A stretch of 64,000 bases of DNA from Methyloversatilis thermotolerans (GCF_000372885.1 NZ_KB889967.1:1794655-1858654), one strand, 5' to 3'. Shown: positions 8,054 through 17,824, counted from the stretch's first letter. Numbers and translations are program-made. Notes: generated by a model not told the origin, from the letters alone.

Positions 8054-9592
8054 ATGAATCTGCTGCGCGCTCTGGCGACAGTCAGCAGCATGACGCTGCT
8101 GTCGCGCATTCTGGGCTTTGTCCGGGATTTCTTCATCGCCCGCGCCTTCGGCGCAGGTGCGACCACCGATGCCTTCTTCGTCGCTTTCCGGCTACCCAAC
8201 CTGCTGCGCCGCATGTTCGCCGAAGGCGCGTTCTCGCAGGCCTTCGTCCCGATACTGGGCGAATACCGGAACCGTCGCGGCAATGACGACACCCGCGCCC
8301 TGATCGACCACGTCGCCACGCTGCTGCTGCTCGTCGTCAGCGCCATTACCGTGCTGGGCATCGTCGCGGCACCGGTCATCATCTATGTATCCGCGCCCGG
8401 ATTTGCCGCCGACGCGGACAAGTTCGACCTGACCGTCACCCTCACGCGCATCACCTTTCCGTACATCCTGTTCATGTCGCTGGTCGCGATGGCGGGCGGC
8501 ATATTGAACACCTACAGCCGCTTCGCGATACCTGCCTTCACACCGGTCCTGCTGAACCTGAGCTTCATCGGCATGAGCCTGTTCGCGGTACCGTGGTTCG
8601 ACCCGCCCGCGCTTGCGCTGGCGTGGGCGGTATTCATTGGCGGCGCGCTGCAGCTTGTCCTGCAGGTGCCTGCGCTGGCGCGAATCGGCATGCTGCCCCG
8701 CCTGCGCCTGGACCTGCGCGACGAAGGGGTACGGCGCATCTTCAAGCTCATGCTGCCGGCGATACTGGGCGTTTCGGTCTCCCAGATTTCCCTGCTCATC
8801 AACACCATCTTCGCGTCCTTCCTGGAAAGCGGGTCGGTGTCCTGGCTGTATTACGCCGACCGTCTGATGGAATTTCCGGCTGGCCTGCTCGGCGTGGCGC
8901 TGGGCACCATCCTGCTGCCTTCGCTGTCGCGCACCCATGCCGACGGCGATGGTCGGGAGTTCTCCGCGCTGCTGGACTGGGGATTGCGACTCACACTGCT
9001 GCTCACGCTGCCGGCCGCGCTGGCGCTCGGGCTGTTGTCCATTCCATTGGTCGCCACACTGTTCCATCACGGCGAATTCGGTGCGCATGACGTGATGCAG
9101 ACCAGCGAAGCGGTGATCGCTTACAGCGTGGGACTGACCGGTCTCATCCTGGTCAAGGTTCTCGCGCCAGGCTTCTATTCCAGGCAGGACATCCGCACCC
9201 CGGTAAAAATCGCGATCGGCGTGCTGCTGCTGACCCAGCTCATGAATCTCGCGTTCATCAAGCCGTTAGCCCACGCCGGGCTGGCGTTGTCGATCGGCCT
9301 GGCTTCACTGGTCAATGCGGCCTTCCTCTACCGCGGGCTGCGCCGCAATGGCGCCTACACCCCTGCACCCGGCTGGCGGAGCTTCTGGCTCAGCATGCTG
9401 GCCGCACTGTCGGTAATGGGAAGCGTGCTGTTCATCGGCGCGCAATGGCCAGGCGACTGGTTGCACATGCGGACGATGGAACGCATCCTGCACCTGGGAT
9501 GGCTCGTGCCGACGGGCGCGGCAAGCTACTTCGCCGTGCTGTATGCATGCGGGTTCCGGCTGCGCGACTTTTCGCGCCGTGCGCGTTCATGA
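8054..9592 (+). CDS. murJ: lipid II flippase
   Basis: A 512-residue integral membrane protein of the MOP superfamily, formerly MviN, with about 14 predicted membrane segments. It flips lipid II across the inner membrane for peptidoglycan synthesis. Diagnostic text includes the start [62 protein letters not shown] and [28 protein letters not shown]. The start at 8054 is the homologous one; upstream in-frame codons run through the rpsT promoter region. The stop overlaps an ATGA at 9589-9592. Confidence 0.97.
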   Translation: MNLLRALATVSSMTLLSRILGFVRDFFIARAFGAGATTDAFFVAFRLPNLLRRMFAEGAFSQAFVPILGEYRNRRGNDDTRALIDHVATLLLLVVSAITVLGIVAAPVIIYVSAPGFAADADKFDLTVTLTRITFPYILFMSLVAMAGGILNTYSRFAIPAFTPVLLNLSFIGMSLFAVPWFDPPALALAWAVFIGGALQLVLQVPALARIGMLPRLRLDLRDEGVRRIFKLMLPAILGVSVSQISLLINTIFASFLESGSVSWLYYADRLMEFPAGLLGVALGTILLPSLSRTHADGDGREFSALLDWGLRLTLLLTLPAALALGLLSIPLVATLFHHGEFGAHDVMQTSEAVIAYSVGLTGLILVKVLAPGFYSRQDIRTPVKIAIGVLLLTQLMNLAFIKPLAHAGLALSIGLASLVNAAFLYRGLRRNGAYTPAPGWRSFWLSMLAALSVMGSVLFIGAQWPGDWLHMRTMERILHLGWLVPTGAASYFAVLYACGFRLRDFSRRARS

Positions 9593-9606
9593 AAGGAGAC
9601 ACTGCG

Positions 9607-10233
9607 ATGAAACTCATCAGCCAAAACTTTTCCGACGGTCAGTACATTCCCGGCGAAAACGCGTTCTGCATCCCCGATGGCGAGGGGCGTGCCCGATTCG
9701 GCGGCAATCGCAATCCGCACCTGGCGTGGTCGGATCTGCCTGCCGGCACGCGTTCCCTCGTTCTCATCTGCCACGATCCGGACGTGCCGACGCGTGCCGA
9801 TGACGTGAACCAGCCGGGCCGCACGGTGCCGGCAAGCCTGCCGCGCTGCGACTTCATCCACTGGCTGCTGATCGATCTTGCGCCCCAGGGCGAGATCACC
9901 GAAGGCGAGTTCTCGTCCAGCGTCACGCCCAGCGGCAAACCCGGGCCGGCCGGCCCGCGCGGCACGCGCCAGGGCATCAATGACTACACCGCGTGGTTCG
10001 CGGGCGACGAACAGATGAAAGGGGACTACCACGGCTACGACGGTCCCTGCCCGCCGTGGAATGACGAAATCGTGCATCACTACGTGTTCACGCTGTACGC
10101 ACTGGATGTTGATCGCCTGCCGGCGAACGGTCGGCTGACCGTGGACGCGGTGCGCACGGCGATGGATGGCCATGTGCTGGCGCGCGCCAGCCTGACCGGC
10201 CTGTACAGTCTGAACCCGGCAGTGCGCGGCTAG
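9607..10233 (+). CDS. PEBP / Raf kinase inhibitor-like protein (YbhB/YbcL family)
   Basis: A 208-residue phosphatidylethanolamine-binding-protein fold. Characteristic motifs are LICHDPDVPTR (DPD box), FIHWLLIDL, a glycine-rich segment and YDGPCPPWNDEIVHHYVFTLYALD (GP-PxxxxHxY box). Bacterial members have no firmly known job. It starts 15 bases after murJ with AAGGAG in front of ATG 9607, so it is probably co-transcribed with murJ; an alternative ATG at 9589 overlaps the murJ stop but would place the ribosome binding site inside the gene. Confidence 0.9.
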   Translation: MKLISQNFSDGQYIPGENAFCIPDGEGRARFGGNRNPHLAWSDLPAGTRSLVLICHDPDVPTRADDVNQPGRTVPASLPRCDFIHWLLIDLAPQGEITEGEFSSSVTPSGKPGPAGPRGTRQGINDYTAWFAGDEQMKGDYHGYDGPCPPWNDEIVHHYVFTLYALDVDRLPANGRLTVDAVRTAMDGHVLARASLTGLYSLNPAVRG

Positions 10234-10253
10234 CGCGCATTCGCCTCGGGACG

Positions 10254-10279
10254 CGCATCCGCCATCGATGGCGGATGCG
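10254..10279. terminator. perfect 26-bp palindrome between convergent genes
   Basis: A 26-bp sequence centred on ATCGAT reads identically on both strands, with arms of the form CGCATCCGCCAT. GGACGC/GCGTCC flanks extend it with a short bulge. It fills most of the 53-bp gap between the ends of the PEBP gene and the GH17 gene, so a bidirectional terminator is likely although no T-run follows. A protein binding site is possible. Confidence 0.6.
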
Positions 10280-10286
10280 ATGCGTC

Positions 10287-11828
10287 CTACCGCTGGCGCT
10301 TCAGGAAAGCGCTCGCGAAAGCGGTCGCCATCACCGCCCAGGCGAAGGCCTGGACATTGCGCCAGTCCATGAGCCAGGCAATCAGGCTGCCGGCGATGGC
10401 AATGGTCGCGAATGCCACGGCCTCGGGCGGATGCGGCACCAGCCGGAAACCGGCGAAACGCAAGGCGACACCGAACTGCGCGGCAGGCATCAGGAACAGC
10501 AGGAAAGGGAAGTCGCGGTAACGACCATCCACGGCCAGCAGCAACCCGGCCGCCGCGACGCCGAACAACAGGGCTCGCAGCGCCCAGCGCAAGACGGCGT
10601 CGGCTCGACCGGCCATCGCGAAAGGCATGGCCACCCATGCCAGCCATCCGGCCAGCGCCATGCTGCCCAGGGCGAGCCAGTCACCGATGCCACGGGACGA
10701 CACGGCGAGGAATTCGACCTGCGCCGGAAAAATCATGCCGGCGAGGGCACCCGACAGCGCGAAGGAGGCCACCGCACCGGACCGGCCCGGCCGCGCGACC
10801 CACGCCAGCAGGGCCGCAATACACAGTCCCGCCGCCGCCGCCATCATCGGACGGTCGCCATCCGCGCGTTCCGCCACCGGTCCCTGGAACGCAAACTTGG
10901 GCCGGGCATCCGAATCCAGCATGCCCCAGTAGCCGCCCACCGTGCCTTCGAGCCAGCGTTTCCACGGCTGGTCGAATGCCTCGATCACGTTGTACTGCCA
11001 GCCGCGGTCGTGCGCAGCATTCAGGAATTCACGGATATAGCGCGCCTGTTCCACCAGTCCGGGTCGTGCCCCATCGCGCTGCTTGCCCACGCTGGGCCAA
11101 CCGGTTTCGCCGATCAGCAGGGGCTTGCCCAGCGCCGCCGACATGGCATCCATCACCCGGCTCACATGTGGCAAGGCTTCGTCGATGGCGCGCGGCTCGT
11201 CCTCCCAGTAGGGCAGGATATGGATGGTGGCAAAATCGACCGCACTCGCCAGATCCTTGTGCTTGAGCCAGAACTCCCAGACGTCCGCATAGGTCACCGG
11301 CACCTCGGTATCCTGCTGCGCGCGCTCGATGTAGGCGCGCAGACCTTCTTCGGTCTGTTCGCGGCGCAACAGTACCTCGTTGCCGACAATGAGGCCGCGG
11401 ACCACGTCGCGATGCGCGTTGGCAAGCGCGATGGCAACCGACAGTTCAGCGTCGTTCTTCTTCGCGTCGCGCCCTATCCATGCGCCCACCAGAACCTTCA
11501 GTCCGTGCTTGCCGGCCAGCTCGGGCACCGCCGCCAGTCCCTGGTCCACCGAGTAAAGTCGCACACAGCGGGTGATCTGCGCCAGGCGCGCGAGATCGGC
11601 GTCCAGGCGTTCGCGGCTTACCTGGAAATCGGGATCGAGCGGCGATTCACCCGGACGGTAGTACGGTGCGTATGACACGCACTGCAACCTGTCCTCGCCC
11701 GGCAGCACATCGACGATGGGCTGAGGCAGGTTCGCGCACCAGTACCAGGCGGCCATGACGCCGAGAGCGATCAGGTTGATCAGTGCAAAGCGCGCCCAGC
11801 TCGGGCCACGCGATGGTGAAGGCATCAT
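10287..11828 (-). CDS. GH17-type membrane glycoside hydrolase
   Basis: A 513-residue protein. Residues 11-31 form a membrane anchor; residues 45-340 form a glycoside hydrolase family 17-like TIM barrel with acid/base Glu151 in VGNEVLLR and nucleophile Glu241 in GETGWPS; residues 345-510 contain about seven or eight membrane helices. GH17 enzymes act on beta-1,3-glucans or transfer them, so this is likely a membrane-bound glucanase or transglucosylase acting outside the inner membrane. It starts only five bases after the stop of the GH17-GT2 gene, so both act together. ATG 11825 is an equally possible start. Confidence 0.85.
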   Translation of the reverse strand: MMPSPSRGPSWARFALINLIALGVMAAWYWCANLPQPIVDVLPGEDRLQCVSYAPYYRPGESPLDPDFQVSRERLDADLARLAQITRCVRLYSVDQGLAAVPELAGKHGLKVLVGAWIGRDAKKNDAELSVAIALANAHRDVVRGLIVGNEVLLRREQTEEGLRAYIERAQQDTEVPVTYADVWEFWLKHKDLASAVDFATIHILPYWEDEPRAIDEALPHVSRVMDAMSAALGKPLLIGETGWPSVGKQRDGARPGLVEQARYIREFLNAAHDRGWQYNVIEAFDQPWKRWLEGTVGGYWGMLDSDARPKFAFQGPVAERADGDRPMMAAAAGLCIAALLAWVARPGRSGAVASFALSGALAGMIFPAQVEFLAVSSRGIGDWLALGSMALAGWLAWVAMPFAMAGRADAVLRWALRALLFGVAAAGLLLAVDGRYRDFPFLLFLMPAAQFGVALRFAGFRLVPHPPEAVAFATIAIAGSLIAWLMDWRNVQAFAWAVMATAFASAFLKRQR

Positions 11829-11833
11829 GGTGT

Positions 11834-14437
11834 TCAGGCGGTGACGATTGCGCGTGCGGCCGGCAAAGGTTTTTCCGGCAGTTGCGCGATGAACTGGCAG
11901 GCCAGTGCCGCCAGATAGGGCAAGGACTGCAGGCCCAGCATGGTGACCCACAGCAGCACTTCAAGGCTGTCGGTACCGCGCATGTACAGCATGGCCGCTC
12001 CGGCGATGAACAGTGCCAGCAGCAGGTACATTTCCTCGCGTATCGGCTGGAAGAACTTCGCCAGCCCGCCTTCGGCCTTGCCCTTTGCCGTGCGCAGGAA
12101 AACGCCGCGCTTGTGCGTCAGCCCGGCAATGATGCCGCGTGCGATGGCATGCGAAAGTCCCAGACTGACCAGCGACGCCCCGGCAATGTCGGGCCAGGGG
12201 CAATCCATCGCACGGCGGTACAGGATGGGCCCCATGGCTGCCTTGGCCACCAGAAGTCCGAGCACCGGCGCCAGCATGATGGTGACCGGCAGCGAGAACA
12301 TCTTGGGCCAGATGAGCATGGCCGCGGTCCAGCCGATCGCCCCCATCGCGAACAGGAACTGCAACGCATCACCGAACCACGAGAACCAGCCGGTCAGGAA
12401 GTGATAGCGCTGACCGAGCGAAAGCTTGCTGCGGCCGACCAGCGCATGCCAGTGCCCCTTCATGATCTGCATCGCTCCAAAGGCCCAACGGAAACGCTGC
12501 GACTTCAGCGCGGCAAAACTGGCCGGCGTCAGCCCGCGGCCGAACACGCGGTCGATGTATCGCAACTCATCGCCGCGCTCGAGCAGACGCAAGCCGAGCT
12601 CGGTGTCCTCACAGATGCACCACTCCGACCAACTGCCCGACTCCTCCAGGCGTGACCGGCGCACGAGGGTCATGGTGCCGTGCTGGATCAGCGCGTTGCG
12701 CTCGTGCCGGTGATGCATGCCGATGCGGAAGAAGCCATCGAACTCCCAGTTGCACATGCGCTTGAAGAAATGGCGCTCCCACTCGCGATGCGCTTGTGGC
12801 GCCTGCACGACCGCGACCCGCTCGTCGCGGAAATGCGGCACCAGCGCGCACAGCCAGTCCGCAGTCACGACATAGTCGGCATCGACCACACCGACGACCA
12901 CCGCACGCGGATCGGTCTGCTTCAGCGCAAAATTCAGCGCACCCGCCTTGAAGCCCGGCCAGGAAGGCAGATGGAAGAAACGGAAGCGCGGGCCCAGCTC
13001 GGACATGCGCGCCTCGACCGGCCGCCACAAGGCCTCATCCTTGGTGTTGTTGTCGACCACGATCACTTCGAAATTCTCGTAGTTCATGGCGGCAAGACTG
13101 TCGATAGTCGCGATCACCATTTCCGGCGGCTCGTTGCAGCACGCGAGGTGCACCGACACGAAAGGCTGCAGCGCCGGCGGCAGCGGAGAGGCCGGCTTGT
13201 AGGCACGGCGCCAGCGTGCCTTGAAGAACACCTCGGCGAACTCGAAACCATTGGTCAGCAGCACGCCAGCGGTAAGTACCACGCCGAACACCAGCCCGAT
13301 CAGTGCCGAAAGATCGCGCAGCGTGAAGTAATAATCGGACGGCAACCGCGCCGCGATGACGATGGCGGTAATGCAGGCCTGGACCAGCAGGCACATCCAG
13401 AGCTGGCCGCCTATGCTCATGCCACGCTGGATCACGCACAGAAGCAGCATGGGCGCGAAGGCAATGAGGGTGGCCAGCAGTGCGTCATCGATCCAGTTGC
13501 TGTTCGGATCGACCGTGCCCTCGAGCGGGAACTTGAGCTGGCGGTCGGCATTGAACATGCCCCAGTAAGCGCCGGCCCAGCCTTCGATGTCGATCTTCCA
13601 GGGCTGGTCATACGCTTCAATCAGGAAATAATCGATGTTCTTGCACAGTGTGCGGTAGAGGAATTCGCGCACGAAGCGCGCCTGGTTCTCGTCCGATGCA
13701 ACCGCCGCCTGCAGGGTCGGCCCCTTGCTCGGCCAGCCGATTTCCGACACCAGGATGTGCCGCCCGGGGAAGGCCTCCTGCAGCTCGTGGTAGCGGGCCA
13801 TCGCATAGTCGACCGCCTTGTCCACCGGTACGCCCTCGTGATAGGGCAACAGGTGGACGGCGAGGAAGTCGACATGGTCGGCCAGTTCCGGATTCTTCAG
13901 CCAGACATGCCAGGGCTCGGCGGTTGACACCGGCAGGTCCGTCGCGTTGCGCACCTCGTCCAGGTAGGCATACATCTCCTGCATGGTCAGATCGGTGCGC
14001 AGCAGCACCTCGTTACCGACGATGATGCGGTCGATATTCTCATTGAGCCGCGCATCGGCGAGCACGGCACCGATCTCGCGACGGTTGCGCTCCTTGTCGC
14101 GGTCCAGCCATGCGCCGGCGGTCACGTTCATCCCGTGCAGCCTGGCGAGCGCTGACACTTCCGGATTCTCGGTCGAGTTGTAGGTCCGGATACGGTGAGC
14201 GATGCCACCCAGCTGCTTCATGTCCTCATCGATTTCGGCATAGCTGGGATAGATGCCCTTGAGCGGACTCTGGTCGCGGCGGTACGGGCTGTATGAAAAA
14301 CCGTCGATGTACTCGAGCGGCTCGACCACGCTGACCGGGCGATTCGTGAGGGCCCAGAGCAGGAAATGCGTGGCGGCCACACCGCCGGCGATCATCAGCG
14401 CAATCAGCAGGCGGGCGAAGGAAATCTGTCTTCTCAT
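11834..14437 (-). CDS. GH17 domain fused to GT2 glycosyltransferase (beta-glucan synthase-like)
   Basis: An 867-residue two-domain membrane protein. After an N-terminal helix (residues 10-30) comes a GH17-like domain with Glu143 in VGNEVLLR and Glu232 in SEIGWPS. Helices at about 320-410 lead into a processive GT2 domain with VSVHLACCNEPPEMV, the DAD metal site in VVDADYVV, the acceptor motif CEDTELGLRLL and the QRFRW element (QRFRWAFGAMQIM). Five or more helices follow. This architecture is seen in NdvB-like beta-1,3/1,6-glucan synthases of proteobacteria. It probably elongates a glucan from UDP-glucose while the GH17 domain branches or cyclises it; the exact product cannot be read from sequence. 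First gene of a two-gene unit. Confidence 0.88.
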   Translation of the reverse strand: MRRQISFARLLIALMIAGGVAATHFLLWALTNRPVSVVEPLEYIDGFSYSPYRRDQSPLKGIYPSYAEIDEDMKQLGGIAHRIRTYNSTENPEVSALARLHGMNVTAGAWLDRDKERNRREIGAVLADARLNENIDRIIVGNEVLLRTDLTMQEMYAYLDEVRNATDLPVSTAEPWHVWLKNPELADHVDFLAVHLLPYHEGVPVDKAVDYAMARYHELQEAFPGRHILVSEIGWPSKGPTLQAAVASDENQARFVREFLYRTLCKNIDYFLIEAYDQPWKIDIEGWAGAYWGMFNADRQLKFPLEGTVDPNSNWIDDALLATLIAFAPMLLLCVIQRGMSIGGQLWMCLLVQACITAIVIAARLPSDYYFTLRDLSALIGLVFGVVLTAGVLLTNGFEFAEVFFKARWRRAYKPASPLPPALQPFVSVHLACCNEPPEMVIATIDSLAAMNYENFEVIVVDNNTKDEALWRPVEARMSELGPRFRFFHLPSWPGFKAGALNFALKQTDPRAVVVGVVDADYVVTADWLCALVPHFRDERVAVVQAPQAHREWERHFFKRMCNWEFDGFFRIGMHHRHERNALIQHGTMTLVRRSRLEESGSWSEWCICEDTELGLRLLERGDELRYIDRVFGRGLTPASFAALKSQRFRWAFGAMQIMKGHWHALVGRSKLSLGQRYHFLTGWFSWFGDALQFLFAMGAIGWTAAMLIWPKMFSLPVTIMLAPVLGLLVAKAAMGPILYRRAMDCPWPDIAGASLVSLGLSHAIARGIIAGLTHKRGVFLRTAKGKAEGGLAKFFQPIREEMYLLLALFIAGAAMLYMRGTDSLEVLLWVTMLGLQSLPYLAALACQFIAQLPEKPLPAARAIVTA

Positions 14438-14674
14438 GTGCGGTCTTAGCGATTCCGGTTACCGCATCTTCCTTGTCCGGCAATGCAGGCGACCCGGGGC
14501 GCACGGGCGCCGGTCGACGCAAACGATGGAGAATATTCCAGCGTTCGCATAACACCGCGATTTTCCAGTAAGGTTCAGCGTTTTCCGCATACTCGTGTTG
14601 CGGCGCGGCGATGTTAACACAGCGTAATCGCCGGCTTCCGGCATGAAGGATGAGGACTACACAAGGAAACCCGA

Positions 14675-15064
14675 ATGACGACAATGGCTGGCGCGCGCTC
14701 CGTCGCCGCCTTTCCCGCGCGCCTGATGGTCGCCGTCGCACTGGTGGCGGCGCTGGCGCTGACCCTGCGCTACGGTTTCATGCAGTCGGACGCGCTGCTC
14801 AATCTGTGTGCCACGGACACCCGGGACTGGCGTTGTGCGGTGCGCGGCATGGGCCCGCATCTGTTCATGGAAGAACGCCTCGGCTGGCTCGCGCTCGCTT
14901 TTGCCGCGACAGCCGTGTTGCTGCGAGCGAGGGCCCTGGCGATGGCCGCCGTGCTGACCGGCGTTGCCGGCATGGTGCTTTACGCGGCCGATCAGGCGGC
15001 GATCGCCTTCCTCGCCGGCCTGTGGTGCCTGATCAACCGGCGCGGCGCTGTTAACCGCAGGTAA
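14675..15064 (+). CDS. small inner-membrane protein of unknown function
   Basis: A 129-residue protein, unrecognised as a family. It has three or four hydrophobic segments (about residues 17-32, 70-83, 88-104 and 105-120) and a soluble part with CATDTRDWRCAVRGMG, where two cysteines could form a disulphide outside the membrane. AAGGAA precedes the ATG at a good distance. It lies 66 bases before a two-component system and diverges from the glucan genes. Either neighbour could be functionally linked. Confidence 0.65.
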   Translation: MTTMAGARSVAAFPARLMVAVALVAALALTLRYGFMQSDALLNLCATDTRDWRCAVRGMGPHLFMEERLGWLALAFAATAVLLRARALAMAAVLTGVAGMVLYAADQAAIAFLAGLWCLINRRGAVNRR

Positions 15065-15130
15065 ACCGATTGTTCGCAAATTGTCCCGCATGCGCACGGC
15101 TGCGGAGGCAGGCGCTAAGCTGGCGCCACC

Positions 15131-15862
15131 ATGAGTCAATCCAACCATAACGCCCCGGCTCGCATTCTGGTGGTCGACGACGATCCCGACCTGCGCGAGC
15201 TTCTGCGCGACTACCTGGGCAAACAGGACATGGACGTACGTACCGTGGCCGACGGCGCGGGTCTGCGCGCGGCGCTGGAGCGCGAGCCCTGCGATCTGCT
15301 CATCCTCGACATCATGCTGCCGGGGGAGGACGGACTGTCGCTGTGCCGTGAAATCCGCGCGCGCTCCAAGCTGCCCATCCTCATGCTGACCGCGCGCGGC
15401 GACGAACTGGACCGCATCATCGGCCTGGAGATGGGTGCCGACGACTACCTGCCGAAACCCTTCCATCCGCGCGAACTGCTGGCCCGCGTGCGAAGCATCC
15501 TGCGCCGGGCGCCGGATCGCGCCGAGGGCGATGGCAGCGTGCGTGGCCTGAAATTCGCGGGCTGGACACTGGATCTCGGCGCACGTCATCTGGTCGACGA
15601 GGCAGGTGTCGTCACGCCGCTGTCCAGCGGTGAATTCCGCATGCTCAACGCCCTGGTCGAGAACGCCAACCGCGTGCTGTCGCGCGACCAGCTCATGGAC
15701 GTGCTGGCCGGGCGCGATGCCGGCCCGTTCGATCGCACCGTGGATGTCATGATCAGCCGCCTGCGCCGGCGCCTTGGCGACGACGGCCGCGAACCGCGCA
15801 TCATCCGCACGCTGCGCAACGAAGGCTATGTCCTGAACGGTCCGGTGGAGAAGCTCTTTTGA
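15131..15862 (+). CDS. OmpR-family response regulator
   Basis: A 243-residue regulator: receiver domain at 11-125 with acidic pocket DDD (16-18), phospho-acceptor Asp60 in LILDIMLPG and the conserved Lys in DDYLPKPFHP; winged-helix DNA-binding domain at 140-240 ending in DVMISRLRRRLG and IIRTLRNEGYVL. It is the cytoplasmic output half of a two-component system with the overlapping histidine kinase gene. Sequence features resemble OmpR more than PhoB. The stimulus and targets are unknown; the neighbouring beta-glucan genes are candidates by proximity only. Confidence 0.95.
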   Translation: MSQSNHNAPARILVVDDDPDLRELLRDYLGKQDMDVRTVADGAGLRAALEREPCDLLILDIMLPGEDGLSLCREIRARSKLPILMLTARGDELDRIIGLEMGADDYLPKPFHPRELLARVRSILRRAPDRAEGDGSVRGLKFAGWTLDLGARHLVDEAGVVTPLSSGEFRMLNALVENANRVLSRDQLMDVLAGRDAGPFDRTVDVMISRLRRRLGDDGREPRIIRTLRNEGYVLNGPVEKLF

Positions 15863-17256
15863 CGATGGCCGTGCGCCTCGTGCCGCGTACCCTGTTCGGC
15901 CAGATCCTGTGCGCGCTGCTCGGCGGTCTGCTGCTCGCCAATGCGCTGGGCCTGTGGCTGGTGCTGGATGACCGTTCCCGGTTGTCGCGCCAGATGCGCA
16001 GCGAATACGCCGCGGTCCGCATGGTCGAAGCGGTGACATTGATCGACGACACCCCCGCGACCGGTCGCGCCCGGCTGCTGCCGCTGCTGGAAAGCCCGAG
16101 CACACGCATCCGCGTGGACGACACATGGCATGGCGGCGGCGAGCCGGTGCCGGAAGAGTTCGATGTGTTCAACCGTCGGGTTTCCGAACTGCTGGCCGGC
16201 CGCTACCCGCACCAGATCCTTCTGCTGCGCCAGCCGGATGCGGATGACGGACCCGGCACCATGCACCCCCCGCACCCACCGCCACCCCACCTCGCGCGAC
16301 TGTTTCCTGCCCCCGAGCGTCTGAACATAGTGACCCAGGTCAGGCTTGGCGATGGCAAGGTACTCACCTTCCGTTATTCGCCGCCACCGCCGCCGGTGGA
16401 ACGCCCCCTGCGCATCATCATCGGCCTGCTGCTGGTAGCCGCGATCGTGAGCGTGCTGTCGGTCTGGGTGGTACGCCGCCTGACCCGGCCGCTGGCCATG
16501 TTCGCGCGCGCCGCCGACGGACTGGCGCGCAATCTCGACCAGCCGGCGCTCGCTACCGCCGGCCCGCGCGAGGTGGCCAGCGCGGCCGAGGCTTTCAACC
16601 GGATGCAGAAGGCGCTGCGCACATTGATCCAGACACGGGCACAAGCACTCGCCGGCGTGTCGCACGACCTGCGCCTGCCGATCACGCGGGTGCGCCTGCG
16701 GCTCGAACAATTGGCCGAAGGCACGGTGCGCGACGCCATCGAGCGCGATCTGGCGGAGATGGAAACGCTGATCGACGACACACTGGCCTTCCTGCGCGCC
16801 GGCGAGAGCGCGGAAGCGGCTTCGCCGACACGGCTCGATGCGCTGATCGAAGGCGTGGCCGACGACATCATGGCGCTGGGCGCGGACATCGAGGTCAGCG
16901 GGCAACTGCTCCGGCCGGTCAGGCTGCGGCCAATGCAGACGCGGAGAGCGCTCGCCAACCTGATGGACAACGCCCGCCGCTACGGCAGCGGACGCATCCA
17001 CGTCACGCTGTCATCGGACAAGGACTGCGCGGTGATCGACATCGATGACGACGGACCGGGCATTCCGGACAGCGAACGCGAACACGTGTTCGAACCCTAT
17101 GTGCGCCTGGAACAGTCGCGTGCGCGCCACACCGGCGGCAGCGGTCTCGGACTGGCCATCGCACGCGCCATCATCCGTGCGCAGGGGGGCGACATCACGC
17201 TGTTGCAGTCACCGTCGGGCGGCCTGCGGGCGCGCATCACGCTGCCGCTGCACTGA
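15859..17256 (+). CDS. sensor histidine kinase (EnvZ-like)
   Basis: A 465-residue inner-membrane kinase. A first helix at about 14-35, a periplasmic domain to about 190, a second helix (IIIGLLLVAAIVSVLSVWVV), a HAMP domain, the DHp helix with phosphorylated His269 in GVSHDLRLPITR, and an ATPase domain with N-box NLMDNARRYG, G1 DDDGPGIP and G2 GGSGLGLAIAR. The periplasmic domain carries an unusual His/Pro-rich run (MHPPHPPPPHL). The gene overlaps the regulator stop. TTG 15859 has the better ribosome-binding-site spacing (GGAG nine bases upstream); ATG 15865 is the alternative start. Confidence 0.93.
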   Translation: MTMAVRLVPRTLFGQILCALLGGLLLANALGLWLVLDDRSRLSRQMRSEYAAVRMVEAVTLIDDTPATGRARLLPLLESPSTRIRVDDTWHGGGEPVPEEFDVFNRRVSELLAGRYPHQILLLRQPDADDGPGTMHPPHPPPPHLARLFPAPERLNIVTQVRLGDGKVLTFRYSPPPPPVERPLRIIIGLLLVAAIVSVLSVWVVRRLTRPLAMFARAADGLARNLDQPALATAGPREVASAAEAFNRMQKALRTLIQTRAQALAGVSHDLRLPITRVRLRLEQLAEGTVRDAIERDLAEMETLIDDTLAFLRAGESAEAASPTRLDALIEGVADDIMALGADIEVSGQLLRPVRLRPMQTRRALANLMDNARRYGSGRIHVTLSSDKDCAVIDIDDDGPGIPDSEREHVFEPYVRLEQSRARHTGGSGLGLAIARAIIRAQGGDITLLQSPSGGLRARITLPLH

Positions 17257-17325
17257 CCCACCCGACGCGGCTGCCCGCACGGCCGATGAGAGCGCCCCTC
17301 CCGGCCCCGGCTATCCGAACGCAGC

Positions 17326-17781
17326 TCAGTCCTGTTGCCAGCGCGCGGCGGCGCTGTCGTCCGACTCGCGTGCGTCGACCCAGCGGCTTCCTGCCGGCGT
17401 GTCCTCGCGTTTCCAGAACGGAGCACGGGTTTTCAGGTAATCCATGATGAATTCGCAGGCGGCAAACGCCTCGCCGCGGTGGGCGCCCGCAACGACCACC
17501 AGCACGATGCGATCAGCCGGACGCAGCGTGCCGACGCGATGGATCACACGCACGGCCAGGATGTCCCAGCGCGCCTTCGCCTGTTCGACGATGTCGGCCA
17601 GTGCGGCCTCGGTCATGCCCGGATAGTGCTCCAGCGTCATCGCGGTCACGCCGGAACCCTCGTTCATGTCGCGCACCAGTCCGGTAAACGTGGCCACCGC
17701 ACCGATATCGCCACGGCCAGCCATCAACGCGTCGATCTCGGCCCCGATATCGAAATCGGCCTGCTGCACGCTCACGCTCAT
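17326..17781 (-). CDS. moaE: molybdopterin synthase catalytic subunit
   Basis: A 151-residue MoaE. Conserved text includes GDIGAVATFTGLVRDMN, LEHYPGMTEAAL, VIHRVGTLRPADRIVLVVVAGAHRGEAF and the C-terminal K-R-E segment APFWKRED. With MoaD it puts two sulphurs on precursor Z to make molybdopterin. The start at 17781 has GAGGAG a few bases upstream. It is the last gene of mobB-moeA-moaD-moaE on the minus strand, 43 bases after moaD, and converges with the histidine kinase gene. Confidence 0.96.
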   Translation of the reverse strand: MSVSVQQADFDIGAEIDALMAGRGDIGAVATFTGLVRDMNEGSGVTAMTLEHYPGMTEAALADIVEQAKARWDILAVRVIHRVGTLRPADRIVLVVVAGAHRGEAFAACEFIMDYLKTRAPFWKREDTPAGSRWVDARESDDSAAARWQQD

Positions 17782-17824
17782 CGCCCGCTCCTCGCTTGCC
17801 GGCTCCCGGTCACCCGCTTGCCTC

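Noticed and set aside
10275-11675. 466-codon plus-strand frame across the GH17 gene
   Set aside because: Composition is that of an antisense shadow; the minus-strand protein has clear catalytic motifs.
14650-15054. 134-codon frame overlapping the small membrane protein gene
   Set aside because: It is out of frame with the hydrophobic protein that has the ribosome binding site and consistent codon use.
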